The notes beneath the pieces were generated by a model. It searched no databases, was not told the origin of the DNA, and saw only the letters and a list, made by a program, of their open reading frames with translations. 64,000 bases of DNA from Prochlorococcus marinus XMU1404 (GTDB lineage Bacteria; Cyanobacteriota; Cyanobacteriia; PCC-6307; Cyanobiaceae), in NCBI RefSeq assembly GCF_017696175.1, contig NZ_JAAORE010000003.1:310001-374000 (forward strand), given 5' to 3'. The translations under genes and the position numbers were made by a program. This document shows positions 11,079-20,916 of this stretch, one piece after another (the first letter of the stretch is position 1; each line of letters starts with the position of its first letter).

Positions 11079-11145
11079 TACGCGATTAGATATTTTGCCA
11101 GATTACAGACCCTTTGTAAAAGAATCTGAATGTATTGGAAGATAG

Positions 11146-11871
11146 CTAATGATGTTCTTCAACAGCTTCTCCAATGTAGTAGGCAGCTAAAGTTGCGAAA
11201 ATCAATGCCTGAATTGCACTAGTAAATAATCCTAGGAACATAACAGGTATTGGTAAAATTAGTGGAACTAAAAAGACTAGAACACCAACAACAAGTTCAT
11301 CAGCCAAAATATTTCCAAATAGCCTGAAAGAGAGTGATAAAGGTTTAGTAAAGTCCTCTAGAATTTTGAAAGGAAGCATAATCGGAGTTGGGTGAACATA
11401 GTATTCGAAGTATCTCCAGCCCTTATTGCTTAAACCTGCATAGAAATACGAAAGTGAAACCAATAAAGCCAAGGCAATAGTTGTATTAATATCTGCAGTA
11501 GGTGCTCCTAATTCTCCACTAGGTAATTTAATCAATCTCCAAGGAATTAAAGCTCCTCCCCAATTACTAACAAAGACGAATAAAAATAAAGTACCTATAA
11601 ATGGCATCCAATCTCTATATACTTTTTCGCCTATTTGCGTCCGAGCAAGATCTCTTATGTAATCCCAGAGGAACTCAAGCAAGTTTTGAAGGCCTTTGGG
11701 ATCATTTTCCATTTTTTTAGTTCCTAAAGAAATAAAAACTAATAACGCTCCTAATAAAATCCAAGATGTTAAAAATACCTGCCCATGAAGTCTGATATTT
11801 CCAATTTGCCAATAAAGATGTTGACCAACTTCTAATGCTGCAAAATTTGTTAGCAAGGAATTAAAAAACAT
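11146..11871 (-). CDS. atpB: ATP synthase a subunit
   Basis: 241-residue polytopic membrane protein that forms the proton half-channels beside the c ring. The essential Arg lies in [17 protein letters not shown], and the C-terminal helix has [17 protein letters not shown]. Several membrane helices are apparent (about 33-53, 92-112, 130-150, 190-235). It lies between atp1 (23 nt upstream) and the atpE spacer. It is called atpB or atpI in different cyanobacterial nomenclatures. Confidence 0.96.
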   Translation of the reverse strand: MFFNSLLTNFAALEVGQHLYWQIGNIRLHGQVFLTSWILLGALLVFISLGTKKMENDPKGLQNLLEFLWDYIRDLARTQIGEKVYRDWMPFIGTLFLFVFVSNWGGALIPWRLIKLPSGELGAPTADINTTIALALLVSLSYFYAGLSNKGWRYFEYYVHPTPIMLPFKILEDFTKPLSLSFRLFGNILADELVVGVLVFLVPLILPIPVMFLGLFTSAIQALIFATLAAYYIGEAVEEHH

Positions 11872-11894
11872 TTGTTTTGAATAAAAAAATTTAC

Positions 11895-12371
11895 TTAAGA
11901 ACGTGAAAAATAAAGAATGAGTGAAGGCTTATAAATGAAAAAACCTATCATCGCAGGAAAAATCTCCAAAGATCCTAGCTTGCTCGTAAAGATAAAGAGG
12001 CAAACTGGAACTAATAGTTGCAATTTTGATACACCTGATGATTCTTTACCAAGTTTCCCTATACTTTTGGCAAGCAAACGTAGGTAAAAAATGCCGGCAA
12101 TTGCACCTATAAAAATACTAAAACCAAAAGTAAAACCTAGAAAAATTCCAGTTATTGCTGCTAATAAAATAGAAACAATAAAAGTAATTCCAAAAATTGT
12201 TAATTGCAATTTTGTGTATTCATCATTTTGAGAAAGCAAATTATCTATTTGATTGGCAATGCCAGATTTACTTTCTTTGATGATCGAATTATTCAGGGGT
12301 TGAGGAAATTGAACATTCTCATTAGAAAGATGCTCAAGTTTTTTTCTATTTGAGTCCACTGATGTGAACAT
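11895..12371 (-). CDS. atp1: ATP synthase Atp1/AtpI-like accessory membrane protein
   Basis: 158-residue protein heading the ATP synthase operon, the position of the Atp1/UncI family, which helps c-ring assembly or ion supply in other bacteria. About 55 polar N-terminal residues are followed by hydrophobic segments at about 56-72, 75-95 and a C-terminal pair. Sequence conservation in this family is weak, so the assignment depends largely on position and topology. The start is the ATG at 12371, 34 nt downstream of a TATACT -10-like box. Confidence 0.8.
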   Translation of the reverse strand: MFTSVDSNRKKLEHLSNENVQFPQPLNNSIIKESKSGIANQIDNLLSQNDEYTKLQLTIFGITFIVSILLAAITGIFLGFTFGFSIFIGAIAGIFYLRLLAKSIGKLGKESSGVSKLQLLVPVCLFIFTSKLGSLEIFPAMIGFFIYKPSLILYFSRS

Positions 12372-12404
12372 AGTTTAGAAACCCTCTCTGAATGGTTTGA
12401 AGTA

Positions 12405-12410
12405 AGTATA
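12405..12410 (-). promoter_or_regulatory. putative -10 box of the ATP synthase operon
   Basis: Reading the reverse strand, TATACT (one mismatch to TATAAT) lies 34 nt upstream of the atp1 ATG. It is in the 267-nt divergent gap between the ATP synthase operon and ftsW. No convincing -35 element is seen, which is common in Prochlorococcus. The rest of the gap is AT-rich with no supportable ORF. Confidence 0.4.
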
Positions 12411-12638
12411 TAAACTCACGGAATCTATCATGGAGAGGTACCTTTTAGCTAGTTTTTTTCTATAAAAAATTAATTCTTAAGATTTATGATTAATCTGTAG
12501 ACCATTTTTTACTTTATTCTTCAAAAATAAAATTTATAAAAAGTCATCTTTTTAATTGCTTTAACACTTTAAAAAGTTAATAAAAGACTTGGCAAAATCT
12601 TAATTAAACGTCTCAATAGTACATATACATCTAAAAAA

Positions 12639-13865
12639 TTGGAGATAAGTCAAGAACAAATAAAATATAAAAGAATTTCTAAAAGAAAAAAAACCTTTAA
12701 TTCTAATTACAAAAAAAATTTAATAGAATGTATATTGCCCTTACCGTGGACAATATGGCCTTATGAGGCAAAAATCCTCATTGTCTTGATTGGATTTTGG
12801 TCAATATTAGGAATATGCATACTAGGATCATCAAGTTGGTGGGTAGCTAGTAGGGAAATGGGAAATTGGGCTTATTTCTTAAAAAAACAAATTATTTGGA
12901 CAATTCCAGGCATTGGTCTTTTTTATTTCGTTCTAAATACGAACATTAGAAATCTATTAAAGTTTTCAAGAATTATTTTTTATATTTTATTTTTTTTAAT
13001 TTTTCTAACCAACATTACTGGGATTACAGTGAATGGCTCTTCAAGATGGATAGTGGTAGGGTTTTTACGTCTGCAACCATCTGAATTAATAAAACCTTTT
13101 CTAATTCTTGAAGCTTCTAATCTTTTTGCTCATTGGAATCTGATAAAGAATGATAAAAAATTAATTTCAATATTCTCTTTTGGTTTATTAATTTTATTAA
13201 TACTTAAACAGCCTAATTTAAGTACTGCATCATTAACTGGAATTCTTTTTTGGGTAATGGGTTTTTGTGGAGGCGTAAAACTTAGCTCTCTTTGCTCATT
13301 TGCTTCATTAGGATTCATAACTGGATGTATTAGTATCCTCATGAACCAATATCAAAAACTTAGAGTTACTTCATTTATTAATCCTTGGAAAGATCAACAG
13401 GAAAGTGGATTTCAATTGGTTCAGAGTTTATTAGCTATAGGTTCAGGTGGTCTATTTGGCCAAGGTTTTGGACTATCTATGCAAAAATTACAGTATCTAC
13501 CGTTCATGTATACAGATTTTATTTTTGCCATTTTTGCAGAAGAATTTGGTTTGTTGGGTTGTACTTTATTCTTAGGATTTTTAGCAGTTTTCTCTTTAAT
13601 AAGCCTAAGAATTAGTCTTAAGTGCAGGAACAACTATACAAAATTAGTCGCTATCGGATGTGGAGTATTGTTAACAGGTCAATCGATAATGCATATTGCT
13701 GTGGCAACTGGATCCATGCCTACTACAGGCTTACCACTACCTTTCATTAGTTATGGTGGAAATTCTTTAATAGCATCTTTTTTTATTGCAGGCATGTTAC
13801 TGAGATGTTCATTAGAGTCAACAGGATTCATAGGTATGATTAATACACGAAAGACTCTTAATTAG
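12639..13865 (+). CDS. ftsW: FtsW/RodA/SpoVE-family peptidoglycan polymerase, probably FtsW
   Basis: 408-residue SEDS-family membrane protein that polymerises peptidoglycan at the division septum. It has about ten membrane helices and the conserved blocks NGSSRWIVVGFLRLQPSEL (about 130-148), PNLSTA and the C-terminal GMPTTGLPLPFISYGG-type motif (here GSMPTTGLPLPFISYGGNS). The only upstream start in frame is TTG at 12639; no ATG is available before the first helix. FtsW is preferred over RodA because of the long basic N-terminus, but the distinction is not certain. Confidence 0.85.
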   Translation: MEISQEQIKYKRISKRKKTFNSNYKKNLIECILPLPWTIWPYEAKILIVLIGFWSILGICILGSSSWWVASREMGNWAYFLKKQIIWTIPGIGLFYFVLNTNIRNLLKFSRIIFYILFFLIFLTNITGITVNGSSRWIVVGFLRLQPSELIKPFLILEASNLFAHWNLIKNDKKLISIFSFGLLILLILKQPNLSTASLTGILFWVMGFCGGVKLSSLCSFASLGFITGCISILMNQYQKLRVTSFINPWKDQQESGFQLVQSLLAIGSGGLFGQGFGLSMQKLQYLPFMYTDFIFAIFAEEFGLLGCTLFLGFLAVFSLISLRISLKCRNNYTKLVAIGCGVLLTGQSIMHIAVATGSMPTTGLPLPFISYGGNSLIASFFIAGMLLRCSLESTGFIGMINTRKTLN

Positions 13866-13947
13866 TTAGAATTTAAAAGAATTAAGTCAGGCTATCGAAT
13901 CATTTAATTTATTTATTTCAGAATTATCTCAAAAGGGTAATCTGCTC

Positions 13948-14604
13948 ATGCAGAATGGTCTTAATGATCCTGGCCCATTTACTATATTTTTGGTTTTCAG
14001 CGCAGGTCTTTTAACTAGTCTTGGCCCATGTTCAATATCTTTACTACCAATCACTATTGCTTATATAGGAGGAACAGAGAAAAATAAATTTAAACTTATT
14101 AGTTTTTCAGGAGGAGTCGTTTTTTCACTTGTTGCTCTTGGTGCTGCTAGTGGATTCTTAGGTAGAATATATGGACAAATTCCATCTTATTACACTTCGG
14201 TAGTTGCCTTGATAGCAATAATAATGGGTTTAAATTTACTAGGGATTCTAAAGTTTCAGTTCCCGAATGGACCTGATATAAAAATCATTGAAGATAAAAT
14301 TCCAACATTTATAGCACCTTTTGCGATAGGGACTACTTTTGGACTAGCTTCTTCACCTTGCATTACTCCAGTTTTAGCAACTCTTCTGGCTTGGGTATCG
14401 CAAGCTAAAAACCCGACAATATCTATTATTTTTTTATTTTTCTTTGGGATAGGCCAAGTAACTCCATTAATTGTTGCAGGAGCTACTGCAGAAAACTTAA
14501 AACAATTTTTAGAGCTTAGAAAATTTAGTCAAATAATTCCCACTTTAAGTGGGATATTTTTAGTTTCCCTAGGTTTATTAAATTTATTTTCAAATTGGAT
14601 TTAA
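13948..14604 (+). CDS. ccdA: cytochrome c biogenesis protein CcdA (thiol-disulfide transporter)
   Basis: 218-residue membrane protein of the DsbD/CcdA family that passes reducing equivalents across the thylakoid/plasma membrane to keep apocytochrome c haem-binding cysteines reduced. Two conserved Cys sites are visible: LTSLGPCSISLLP (near residue 27) and GLASSPCITPVLA (near 137). Six hydrophobic segments are apparent. The ccsB start follows immediately after the stop (TAAATG), so the two System II genes form an operon. Confidence 0.92.
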   Translation: MQNGLNDPGPFTIFLVFSAGLLTSLGPCSISLLPITIAYIGGTEKNKFKLISFSGGVVFSLVALGAASGFLGRIYGQIPSYYTSVVALIAIIMGLNLLGILKFQFPNGPDIKIIEDKIPTFIAPFAIGTTFGLASSPCITPVLATLLAWVSQAKNPTISIIFLFFFGIGQVTPLIVAGATAENLKQFLELRKFSQIIPTLSGIFLVSLGLLNLFSNWI

Positions 14605-15891
14605 ATGATTATTTTTAAGAATCTAATTTTAAAAATATCAAGTTTAAGATTTGCCATATCACTGATAATCTTCATAGCCATTTCAAGTGGCATAGGTACT
14701 TTTATACCTCAAGGTAATAATTATAAATTCTATATTGATAATTTCGATAGTGCTCCAATTTTTGGATTTTTAGATGGAGAAAAAGTCTTAAAACTTCAAT
14801 TGGATCATGTATATACAAGCTTTTGGTTTTTATTTACATTAATTCTTCTTTGCATTTCGCTAGCTGCTTGTAGTTTCAGGAGGCAAATCCCTTCATTAAA
14901 AGCTTCATTAAAATGGATTGAATACAAGAGCGAAAAAAAATTTAGCAAATTGCAACTAACTACAAGTCACCCAATCGATCAAAATGGAGACCACATATCA
15001 AAAGTAGATTTATTACTTAAAAAAAAAGGATGGAAAACATACAAATTAAAAAGTCATATTTCTGCAAGAAGGGGGTTAATTGGAAAAATCGGACCTTTAG
15101 TTGTACATATCGGATTAATAGTCTTACTTATAGGTTCAGCATATGGAAGTTTTACAAGTCAATCAAAAGAAGAATATTTACTGCCTGGAGAAAGTTTGGA
15201 TCTTGTTAATGAGAGCACAAACTCAAAAGCCAATATAGAGTTAGTCGATTTTTCTATAGAACGAGAAAGTGATGGAGTACCCAAACAGTTTATTTCAAAA
15301 TTAAATTTTTCTTCTGAAGATCTAAATTTAAATGAAATAAAAACTGCCAAAGTTAATCACCCAATAAGGTTTAAAGGGTTAACTATTTATCAAGCTGATT
15401 GGGCGATATCAAATATAGTATTAGAAATTGATAATATCCTTTACCAATTACAGTTAAAGGAGATTCCTGAAATCGGAAATCAGATTTGGGGGGTTTTGAT
15501 TGAACTAGGTTCAGAAACTAAAAAAAATTTCCTTTTAACCATAGATAATGAAAATGGACCACTTAAAATTTCAAATATAGAAAATCTTTCCGGGAATAAT
15601 CTCTATATCAATGACAATTCTTTAGAAGTAAATTCTTCAAAATTATCTCTAAAAAAAATAATCCCCAGCAGTGGATTAATAATTAAAAATGATCCTTCTA
15701 TACCATTTATTTATTTTTCTTTTATTTTAATAATTTTTGGAACAATAATAAGTCTTATTCCAACTAACCAATTATGGATTCTTGTAAATCAAGAATCACA
15801 AAGGTTATACATTGGAGGTCTTAGCAATAAAAATCTAGTTGGTTTTAAAAAAGAATTTTTTAAAATATCAGAAGAAATAAAAAATTTTTAA
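14605..15891 (+). CDS. ccsB: cytochrome c biogenesis protein CcsB (Ccs1/ResB)
   Basis: 428-residue component of the System II haem delivery/ligation machinery. N-terminal helices (about 15-35 and 70-90) surround a lumenal segment, FIPQGNNY. A central helix near 155-175 is preceded by a conserved basic stretch and contains the His of [16 protein letters not shown] large lumenal domain and a final helix near 365-385 follow, with the length and topology of ResB/Ccs1. Its TAA stop shares a TTAA with the convergent queF stop. Confidence 0.92.
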   Translation: MIIFKNLILKISSLRFAISLIIFIAISSGIGTFIPQGNNYKFYIDNFDSAPIFGFLDGEKVLKLQLDHVYTSFWFLFTLILLCISLAACSFRRQIPSLKASLKWIEYKSEKKFSKLQLTTSHPIDQNGDHISKVDLLLKKKGWKTYKLKSHISARRGLIGKIGPLVVHIGLIVLLIGSAYGSFTSQSKEEYLLPGESLDLVNESTNSKANIELVDFSIERESDGVPKQFISKLNFSSEDLNLNEIKTAKVNHPIRFKGLTIYQADWAISNIVLEIDNILYQLQLKEIPEIGNQIWGVLIELGSETKKNFLLTIDNENGPLKISNIENLSGNNLYINDNSLEVNSSKLSLKKIIPSSGLIIKNDPSIPFIYFSFILIIFGTIISLIPTNQLWILVNQESQRLYIGGLSNKNLVGFKKEFFKISEEIKNF

Positions 15892-16298
15892 TTTTTTTTC
15901 TGTCCACTAAAAATATCTAACTGCATAGAAACATTCCCTCTAGGGTTAAATGCCGCATTTAAATGTATCCAGTGAGGTGAGCCTTCATTCACTAAATCAT
16001 CCATAATTCTATTAACAACTTCCTCATGTGATATTTTTATATCTCTAAAATTATTAATATAAAGCTTTAAAGACTTCAACTCATAGACTTTCAAATTAGG
16101 TTGATAAATAATATTGAGCTTTGCAAAATCTGGATAACCAGAAAAGGGGCACTTACAAGTAAATTCAGGTAACTGGATAGAAACTTCATAAATTCTTTTC
16201 TTATTTGGATTATCGAAACAAATTATTTTTGATTCTTCAATAATTCTCTCACCATAAAGTGGTCTTTGTGTCGAATCATCTAATTTAGCTGTACTCAT
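15888..16298 (-). CDS. queF: NADPH-dependent 7-cyano-7-deazaguanine reductase
   Basis: 136-residue type I QueF that reduces preQ0 to preQ1 in queuosine synthesis. The active-site block [14 protein letters not shown] supplies the nucleophile C50 and the acid D57. The length matches the single-domain (YkvM-type) enzymes. It is convergent with ccsB and shares the 4-nt TTAA at 15888-15891. It has no other queuosine gene beside it in this window. Confidence 0.93.
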   Translation of the reverse strand: MSTAKLDDSTQRPLYGERIIEESKIICFDNPNKKRIYEVSIQLPEFTCKCPFSGYPDFAKLNIIYQPNLKVYELKSLKLYINNFRDIKISHEEVVNRIMDDLVNEGSPHWIHLNAAFNPRGNVSMQLDIFSGQKKN

Positions 16299-16410
16299 TT
16301 TTAGTAGAACTTATTTATTAAACCTATATAAAAAGATCAAAATCTGCAAAAATCCCAACAAGCTTAAGTATTACAAATGAATAAGCCAAAAGCTGTTAAA
16401 TCTTATTTTT

Positions 16411-16424
16411 GTATCAACTGCAAC
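16411..16424 (+). promoter_or_regulatory. possible NtcA-like site upstream of the 81-aa ORF and glnB
   Basis: GTA-N8-AAC matches the NtcA consensus GTA-N8-TAC except for one base. A weak -10-like TATATG begins 24 nt downstream at 16449, within the usual spacing for NtcA-activated promoters. It lies 52 nt upstream of the 81-residue ORF that precedes glnB. The match is imperfect and the region is AT-rich, so it could be chance. Confidence 0.28.
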
Positions 16425-16476
16425 ATTCATAGTGTCGGTTAAAAGGGTTATATGTGTTTAGTTCAAAAGAAAATTA

Positions 16477-16722
16477 ATGGACATTTGTTTGATAACTATC
16501 GATAACAACTTAAATAAATCCCTCCAACCAAAAAGCGCAATCGGAATGTTATGGCTTCAAACACACTTCCAGGATGATCAGTGGGAAGCATTGTCAAATA
16601 GTACAGTAATTATTTCTGAGGAAAATTCCACATTATTAATTGAAGACGCCACGAATGCAGGACTAAAAATTAAATGTTTTTCTGATATTTCAATGTTGGA
16701 TGTTTTCCCAAAAAACAATTAA
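16477..16722 (+). CDS. small hypothetical protein upstream of glnB, 81 aa
   Basis: I do not recognise this protein. It is soluble and slightly acidic, with the N-terminus MDICLITIDNNLNKSL, an aromatic centre (GMLWLQTHFQDDQWEAL) and a predicted alpha/beta mix, and no cysteine cluster or signal peptide. Only 24 nt separate it from glnB in the same direction, and the only promoter-like sequence is upstream of this ORF, so the two are probably co-transcribed. A role in nitrogen signalling is an inference from position alone. Confidence 0.65.
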   Translation: MDICLITIDNNLNKSLQPKSAIGMLWLQTHFQDDQWEALSNSTVIISEENSTLLIEDATNAGLKIKCFSDISMLDVFPKNN

Positions 16723-17085
<363 letters not shown>

Positions 17086-17086
17086 T

Positions 17087-17899
17087 TTAAAGAGTTTCAT
17101 TTACTAAGTTTTTTATATATTGACTATTAATCCTTGGATTTGATTCATTTTTTAAGCTCATCCAAGCTAGATATTCATGATTTCCAGCAGGACCTACTAA
17201 AGGGGAAGCTATCAAATTCTTTATATTCCATTGAAAATTTTTAGCAGTACAAATAACGGACTCTATAGCCTCAACATGGAATTTAGGATTACGAACTACG
17301 CCGCCTTTACTTACTTTATCTTTACCCACCTCAAATTGGGGTTTAATTAAAAATATTCCCTCTATAGAATCGCCTACTAATAAATTATTAATAGATTTAA
17401 AAATTAACTTTAATGAAATAAAAGACAAATCAGCAACTACAAAATTGGGCAATTCATCGCTTCTAGATAAAAGATCATGAGGTTTTAAATTTCGAATATT
17501 AGTTCTTTCAAAAAGTATGACTTTGGGGTTATTCCTAATCTTCCATGCAGTTTGTCCATAACCAACATCTATCCCATAAACTAATTTTGCTCCTTGTTGC
17601 AATAAGCAATCAGTAAATCCCCCCGTAGAGATTCCTGCGTCAATACATATTTTATCTTGTACTTTAATTTCAAGTCTTTTAAATGCCTCCAATAATTTTT
17701 CGCCTCCCCTTGAAACAAACATAGGTTCGGATTCAATAAACAATTCAGCTCCAATTAATACTTGCTGTCCAGGTTTATCCAATACTTTTCCATTGACATC
17801 TCTAACCTTACCAGCAAGAATTAAACCTTGGGCTTTTTGACGCGTTTCACATAAACCTTTATTAAAAAGATAAAGGTCTAATCTACTTTTTTTAATCAT
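17087..17899 (-). CDS. tlyA: TlyA-family rRNA methyltransferase (S4 + FtsJ-like)
   Basis: 270-residue protein with an N-terminal S4 RNA-binding domain (SRLDLYLFNKGLCETRQKAQ, then GKVRDVNGKVLDKPG) and an FtsJ/RrmJ-like Rossmann domain from about residue 85 (CIDAGISTGGFTDCLLQQGA as SAM motif I; VVADLSFISLK). Members of this family 2'-O-methylate cytidines in 16S/23S rRNA and are often labelled hemolysin A. The start is taken as the ATG at 17899; a TTG one codon earlier is also in frame. Whether it methylates both rRNAs cannot be read from sequence. Confidence 0.88.
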   Translation of the reverse strand: MIKKSRLDLYLFNKGLCETRQKAQGLILAGKVRDVNGKVLDKPGQQVLIGAELFIESEPMFVSRGGEKLLEAFKRLEIKVQDKICIDAGISTGGFTDCLLQQGAKLVYGIDVGYGQTAWKIRNNPKVILFERTNIRNLKPHDLLSRSDELPNFVVADLSFISLKLIFKSINNLLVGDSIEGIFLIKPQFEVGKDKVSKGGVVRNPKFHVEAIESVICTAKNFQWNIKNLIASPLVGPAGNHEYLAWMSLKNESNPRINSQYIKNLVNETL

Positions 17900-18176
17900 C
17901 AATTAATAAAAAAGACTGAATAATGAACTTCTACGAGATTAAGATCCAAATTCTTTTATACCTTTTAATTTTAAATTAGAACTAAAAAATTACCTATTAA
18001 TCATAAAGGCAATAAATGCAAATATTCAAATATTTAAATTTTCTTGAATCTGCAGAAAAATGTTACATAAGAAAATAATAATCAGGCAAATATGTTCAAT
18101 GGCAATTACATCTTCAAGGTATAGGGCAATAATTCGATTTTGGTTATAAAGTTTAAATTGATGATTAATAAAAATT

Positions 18177-19472
18177 GTGATTGAGCGTTACACATTACCC
18201 GAAATGGGGAAAATCTGGACTGAAAGCGCAAAATTCCAGAGTTGGCTGAAGGTTGAAATAGCTGCATGTGAAGCAAATTTTTCCCTCGGGAAAATTCCTG
18301 AGAATGCCATGAAAGAGATACGTGCAAATGCAAAGTTTGATAAATCTAGAATTACAGAAATTGAGAAAGAAGTTAAACATGATGTCATAGCATTTCTTAC
18401 AAGCGTTAATGAATTTGTAGGAGATTCTGGAAGATACATACATGTTGGCATGACCAGTAGTGATGTCCTTGATACTGGCTTATCTCTTCAGTTAAAAGAT
18501 TCTTCCGAATTGTTATTAGAAGAAATTGAGAAACTAGAAAATGAAGTCAGATTATTAGCAAGGAAGCATAAAAATACATTAATGATTGGCAGATCTCATG
18601 CAATTCATGGGGAGCCAATTTCCTTCGGTTTTAAACTTGCTGGATGGTTAGCAGAAATACTAAGAAACAAAAAAAGATTGTTAACACTTAAAGAATCTGT
18701 AGCAATTGGACAAATAAGTGGTGCAATGGGAACTTACGCTAATACTAATCCCAAAGTAGAAAAAATAACTTGTGATTTACTCGGCTTAAAACCAGACACA
18801 GCAAGTACGCAGGTTATATCAAGAGACAGGCACGCAGAATATGTTCAAACTATTGCATTAGTTGGCGCTTCTCTAGATAGATTCGCAACTGAAATAAGAA
18901 ATTTACAAAGAACTGATGTTTTAGAAGTTGAAGAGGGCTTTACAAAAGGGCAAAAAGGAAGTTCTGCCATGCCTCATAAAAGAAATCCTATTCGAAGTGA
19001 AAGAGTAAGCGGTTTAGCAAGGGTTTTGAGAAGTTACGTCGTAACAGCTCTGGAAAATGTTCCACTTTGGCACGAAAGAGACATAAGCCATAGTTCAAAT
19101 GAACGTATTATGTTACCTGACGTATCAATCTGTTTGCATTTTATGCTCAGGGAAATGAAAGATATCGTAAGCGATTTGGAAGTTTATCCAAAAAATATGC
19201 TCAAAAATTTAAATATATATGGCGGTGTAATCTTTAGTCAGAAAGTTTTACTTTTGCTTGTAGAGAAGGGCTTATCTAGAGAAAAAGCTTATAGCTTAGT
19301 ACAAAAAAATGCTCATCAGGCTTGGAATACTCAGAATGGGAATTTCAAACAAAATATAGAGAGAGATAATGAAATAATGGATTTTATCGATCAAAGCGAC
19401 TTAGAAGAATGTTTTAATCCTTCAATTCATCTCAATAATTTAAGTGTAATATGGGAGAAGTTAGGTATCTAG
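18177..19472 (+). CDS. purB: adenylosuccinate lyase
   Basis: 431-residue homotetrameric enzyme acting twice in purine synthesis: it cleaves SAICAR to AICAR and adenylosuccinate to AMP, releasing fumarate. The superfamily signature GSSAMPHKRNP is intact at about residues 261-271, as are the GMTSSDVLDT and GRSHAIHGEP blocks. The start is GTG at 18177 (then IERYTLPEMGKIW), which matches the family start. The 277-nt gap upstream shows no supportable gene. The next gene, fumC, belongs to the same superfamily and consumes the released fumarate. Confidence 0.95.
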   Translation: MIERYTLPEMGKIWTESAKFQSWLKVEIAACEANFSLGKIPENAMKEIRANAKFDKSRITEIEKEVKHDVIAFLTSVNEFVGDSGRYIHVGMTSSDVLDTGLSLQLKDSSELLLEEIEKLENEVRLLARKHKNTLMIGRSHAIHGEPISFGFKLAGWLAEILRNKKRLLTLKESVAIGQISGAMGTYANTNPKVEKITCDLLGLKPDTASTQVISRDRHAEYVQTIALVGASLDRFATEIRNLQRTDVLEVEEGFTKGQKGSSAMPHKRNPIRSERVSGLARVLRSYVVTALENVPLWHERDISHSSNERIMLPDVSICLHFMLREMKDIVSDLEVYPKNMLKNLNIYGGVIFSQKVLLLLVEKGLSREKAYSLVQKNAHQAWNTQNGNFKQNIERDNEIMDFIDQSDLEECFNPSIHLNNLSVIWEKLGI

Positions 19473-19478
19473 GATTTA

Positions 19479-19514
19479 CTGAAAACCTTATCTAAGTTAA
19501 ACCAGTGTTTTCAG
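19479..19514 (+). other. inverted repeat between purB and fumC
   Basis: CTGAAAAC at 19479-19486 and GTTTTCAG at 19507-19514 are perfect 8-nt complementary arms separated by 20 nt. They fill the 49-nt gap between the genes. The 3' arm abuts GAGGAAT, the likely ribosome binding site of fumC, whose ATG is at 19522. It has no T-tract. It could be a translation-modulating hairpin or chance. Confidence 0.35.
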
Positions 19515-19521
19515 AGGAATA

Positions 19522-20907
19522 ATGAAAAAAAACTTTAGGATTGAAAAAGATAGTATGGGAACAATAGAGGTTCCCATCGAAGCTTTATGGGGTGCTCAAA
19601 CACAAAGATCTATAATAAATTTTTCTATTGGAGAAGAATTAATTCCAATTGAGTTAATTTATTCACTTACCCTTATAAAAAAAGCGGCTTCAATTGCGAA
19701 TTTCAATTTAGGGTTAATAGATAAAAGAAAAAAAGATTTGATTGTAGAGGCATGTACAGAAATACTTGATGGGCTTCATGATTCACAGTTCCCCTTAAAG
19801 GTTTGGCAAACAGGTAGTGGCACGCAAACAAATATGAACGTTAATGAGGTAATTTCAAATATTGCAGCATTAAAAACAAATTCAGATCTTGGTAGTCATC
19901 AACCAATTCATCCGAATGATGATGTCAATAAATCTCAGTCAACTAATGATACTTTTCCTGCTGCTATTCAAATATCTGTTGTTAATGAAATAATCAAAAA
20001 TCTAATTCCAACGATTAGAGAACTTACGAAGATCCTTGATAAAAAAAGTGAAGAATGGAAAGACCTTATAAAGATAGGAAGAACCCATTTTCAAGATGCA
20101 GTGCCCCTTTCTTTTGGTCAAGAAATATCAGGATGGTCAGAACAACTTAAAGATGCTGAGAATGCAATTATTATGAGTCTGAATGAATTGTATTTCTTAC
20201 CTCTAGGAGGGACTGCAGTTGGTACAGGTATTAATTGTCCAAAAGGATTTTGTGAAGAGTCTATAAAAATAATTTCGGATGATTCTAATCTAATGTTCTA
20301 TAAATCAAAAAATAATTTTTCTATCATGGCCTCGCATGATCGTCTAGCTCAAGTAATGAGTCAGATAAAAATATTGGCAGGTGCATTATTTAAAATTTCA
20401 AATGATATAAAAATATTATCTTCTGGTCCAAGATCAGGAATATATGAATTAATTATCCCTCAAAATGAACCTGGAAGTTCTATCATGCCGGGCAAAGTGA
20501 ATCCAACTCAATGCGAAGCCTTATCAATGGTTTGCACTCAGATAATGGGTCTTGAATATGCAGTTTCAATGGCAAATTCTAGCGGCACTTTACAGATGAA
20601 TGAATATAAGCCTCTTATTGGATTTAATATTCTTACAAGTTTAAAATTACTTAAAAATGCAATAAAAAACTTCAGAATAAAATTAGTTGATGGGATGGAA
20701 CCTAATCAAAAGAAAATGAAGTTAAATTTAGAAAATTCACTAATGTTAGTTACAGCCATAGTACCAAAAGTTGGTTATGAAAAAGCAGCTGAAATTGCAA
20801 ACCTTGCCTTCAAAAAATCATTAAATTTAAAAGAGGCAACACTTAAATTAGGTTATTTAAACGAAGATGAATTTGATGAAGCAATGAATATTAATTCAAT
20901 GATTTGA
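19522..20907 (+). CDS. fumC: fumarate hydratase, class II
   Basis: 461-residue oxygen-stable tetrameric fumarase that converts fumarate to malate. Diagnostic blocks are GSGTQTNMNVNEV (about 96-108), the SQSTNDTFP substrate loop, GRTHFQDAVPLSFGQE and the signature GSSIMPGKVNP. The length is normal. It follows purB by 49 nt on the same strand. A putative weak terminator (AAGAATT-loop-AATTCTTTTT) lies just after the stop. Confidence 0.96.
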   Translation: MKKNFRIEKDSMGTIEVPIEALWGAQTQRSIINFSIGEELIPIELIYSLTLIKKAASIANFNLGLIDKRKKDLIVEACTEILDGLHDSQFPLKVWQTGSGTQTNMNVNEVISNIAALKTNSDLGSHQPIHPNDDVNKSQSTNDTFPAAIQISVVNEIIKNLIPTIRELTKILDKKSEEWKDLIKIGRTHFQDAVPLSFGQEISGWSEQLKDAENAIIMSLNELYFLPLGGTAVGTGINCPKGFCEESIKIISDDSNLMFYKSKNNFSIMASHDRLAQVMSQIKILAGALFKISNDIKILSSGPRSGIYELIIPQNEPGSSIMPGKVNPTQCEALSMVCTQIMGLEYAVSMANSSGTLQMNEYKPLIGFNILTSLKLLKNAIKNFRIKLVDGMEPNQKKMKLNLENSLMLVTAIVPKVGYEKAAEIANLAFKKSLNLKEATLKLGYLNEDEFDEAMNINSMI

Positions 20908-20916
20908 ATAAAAAAT

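Noticed and set aside
17900-18176. Short frames in the tlyA-purB gap (for example ATG at 18016, 20 codons)
   Set aside because: Too short, no recognisable motif and no ribosome binding site; the gap is AT-rich and otherwise empty.
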